Shown here in pieces: positions 6,129 through 6,359 of a DNA stretch of 6,359 nucleotides. A program made the translations under genes and the position numbers. The notes under the pieces are model-generated. The model did not search any database. It was not told the DNA's origin and saw nothing but the letters and a program-made list of their open reading frames with translations. Source of the stretch: an uncultured beta proteobacterium (GTDB taxonomy: Bacteria > Pseudomonadota > Gammaproteobacteria > Burkholderiales > Rhodocyclaceae); assembly GCA_903930395.1 (NCBI GenBank), contig CAIYYE010000035.1, positions 1-6,359 on the forward strand. Direction: 5' to 3'. The first letter of the stretch is position 1, and each line of letters starts with the position of its first letter.

Positions 6129-6359
6129 ATGGTCACAGGGGGCGCGGGGAAGGCAGTCGGCCAGGCTGATGCCGGAGTGGGCGACGGGAGCGTCGCTGGC
6201 GTGGGCATGCCGACTCCATTGACCGAGCGCGAGGCCATTTTCCAGATGACGATGGAGGCCGCCCTCGTCGGTATCTACATCCTGCAGGATCAGCGCTTCA
6301 GGTACGTCAATCCCTGTATGGCCCGCTGGTTCGGCTACTCGAGCGAGGAAATGGTCGGG
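6129..6359 (+). CDS. PAS-domain sensory protein, N-terminal part (cut by right edge)
   Basis: An open frame of 77 codons starts at the ATG at 6129 and continues past the window end. After a flexible Gly/Ala/Val-rich leader of about 35 residues comes a sequence typical of the start of a PAS (S-box) domain: EAALVGIYILQDQRFRYVNP, then the ARWFGYSSEEMVG stretch, matching the usual 'G-I-Y/F-x-x-x-D-x-R-F-x-Y-V-N-P ... F-G-Y-S-x-E-E-x-x-G' pattern. PAS domains sense redox, ligands or oxygen and usually sit in front of histidine kinase, GGDEF/EAL or chemoreceptor output domains, which lie outside the window. No signal peptide or membrane helix is seen in this part, so it looks cytoplasmic so far. 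The start could also be the ATG at 6207, which would remove the Gly-rich leader. A TGA in this frame at 6105-6107 excludes a much earlier start. Confidence 0.8.
   Translation, partial: MVTGGAGKAVGQADAGVGDGSVAGVGMPTPLTEREAIFQMTMEAALVGIYILQDQRFRYVNPCMARWFGYSSEEMVG

Noticed and set aside
6104..6169. ATG directly after the ATPase stop (TGAATGA), reading a 21-residue peptide
   Set aside because: It stops at 6167-6169, has no ribosome binding site of its own and an Arg/Gly-rich composition without motifs; the PAS frame from 6129 explains the region better.

Overview
The window suggests a Gram-negative betaproteobacterium, probably of the Rhodocyclales (Azonexus/Dechloromonas/Azospira-like). This rests on the GC-rich third codon positions, the end of a Burkholderiales/Rhodocyclales-type trimeric porin finishing in a C-terminal Phe, and an fnr/hemN pair with a canonical FNR box between the two genes. 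The genus is inferred from sequence style, not from a database search.

Layout, left to right: (1) positions 1-408 hold the last 135 codons of an outer-membrane porin on the + strand. (2) Positions 409-533 are a short but highly structured convergent intergenic region: four consecutive inverted repeats, the last a strong intrinsic terminator. (3) fnr lies on the - strand (534-1280) and encodes an oxygen-sensing [4Fe-4S] regulator with all four cluster cysteines and the E-S-R DNA-recognition residues. (4) Positions 1281-1365 are a divergent control region. An FNR box and a -10 element lie at the exact spacing of a class II FNR-activated promoter facing hemN. (5) hemN (1366-2769) encodes oxygen-independent coproporphyrinogen III dehydrogenase. 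(6) A compact + strand cluster follows: a DsbD_2/TauE-SafE-like membrane protein (2834-3505), a single-domain universal stress protein (3519-3944), a Cu+-type P1B ATPase (3941-6103, overlapping the stress protein gene by 4 bp), and the start of a PAS-domain sensory protein (6129 to beyond the right edge).

Taken together, fnr to the ATPase looks like a microaerobic/anaerobic respiration island. FNR senses oxygen and probably switches on hemN so that heme can be made without O2. The DsbD_2-like protein and the copper ATPase are of the kinds found beside hemN/anr/fnr and cbb3-oxidase assembly genes in other Proteobacteria, where they are linked to copper handling for the high-affinity oxidase. 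The ATPase here carries CopA-type rather than clear FixI/CcoI-type signatures. The porin is probably a separate transcription unit. No tRNA, rRNA, CRISPR array, insertion sequence or phage gene was seen. Apart from the porin and PAS genes cut by the window edges, every gene looks intact. I see no clearly new system. The most interesting points are the structured porin 3' UTR, the precise FNR promoter geometry, and the stress protein gene coupled to the copper ATPase gene.
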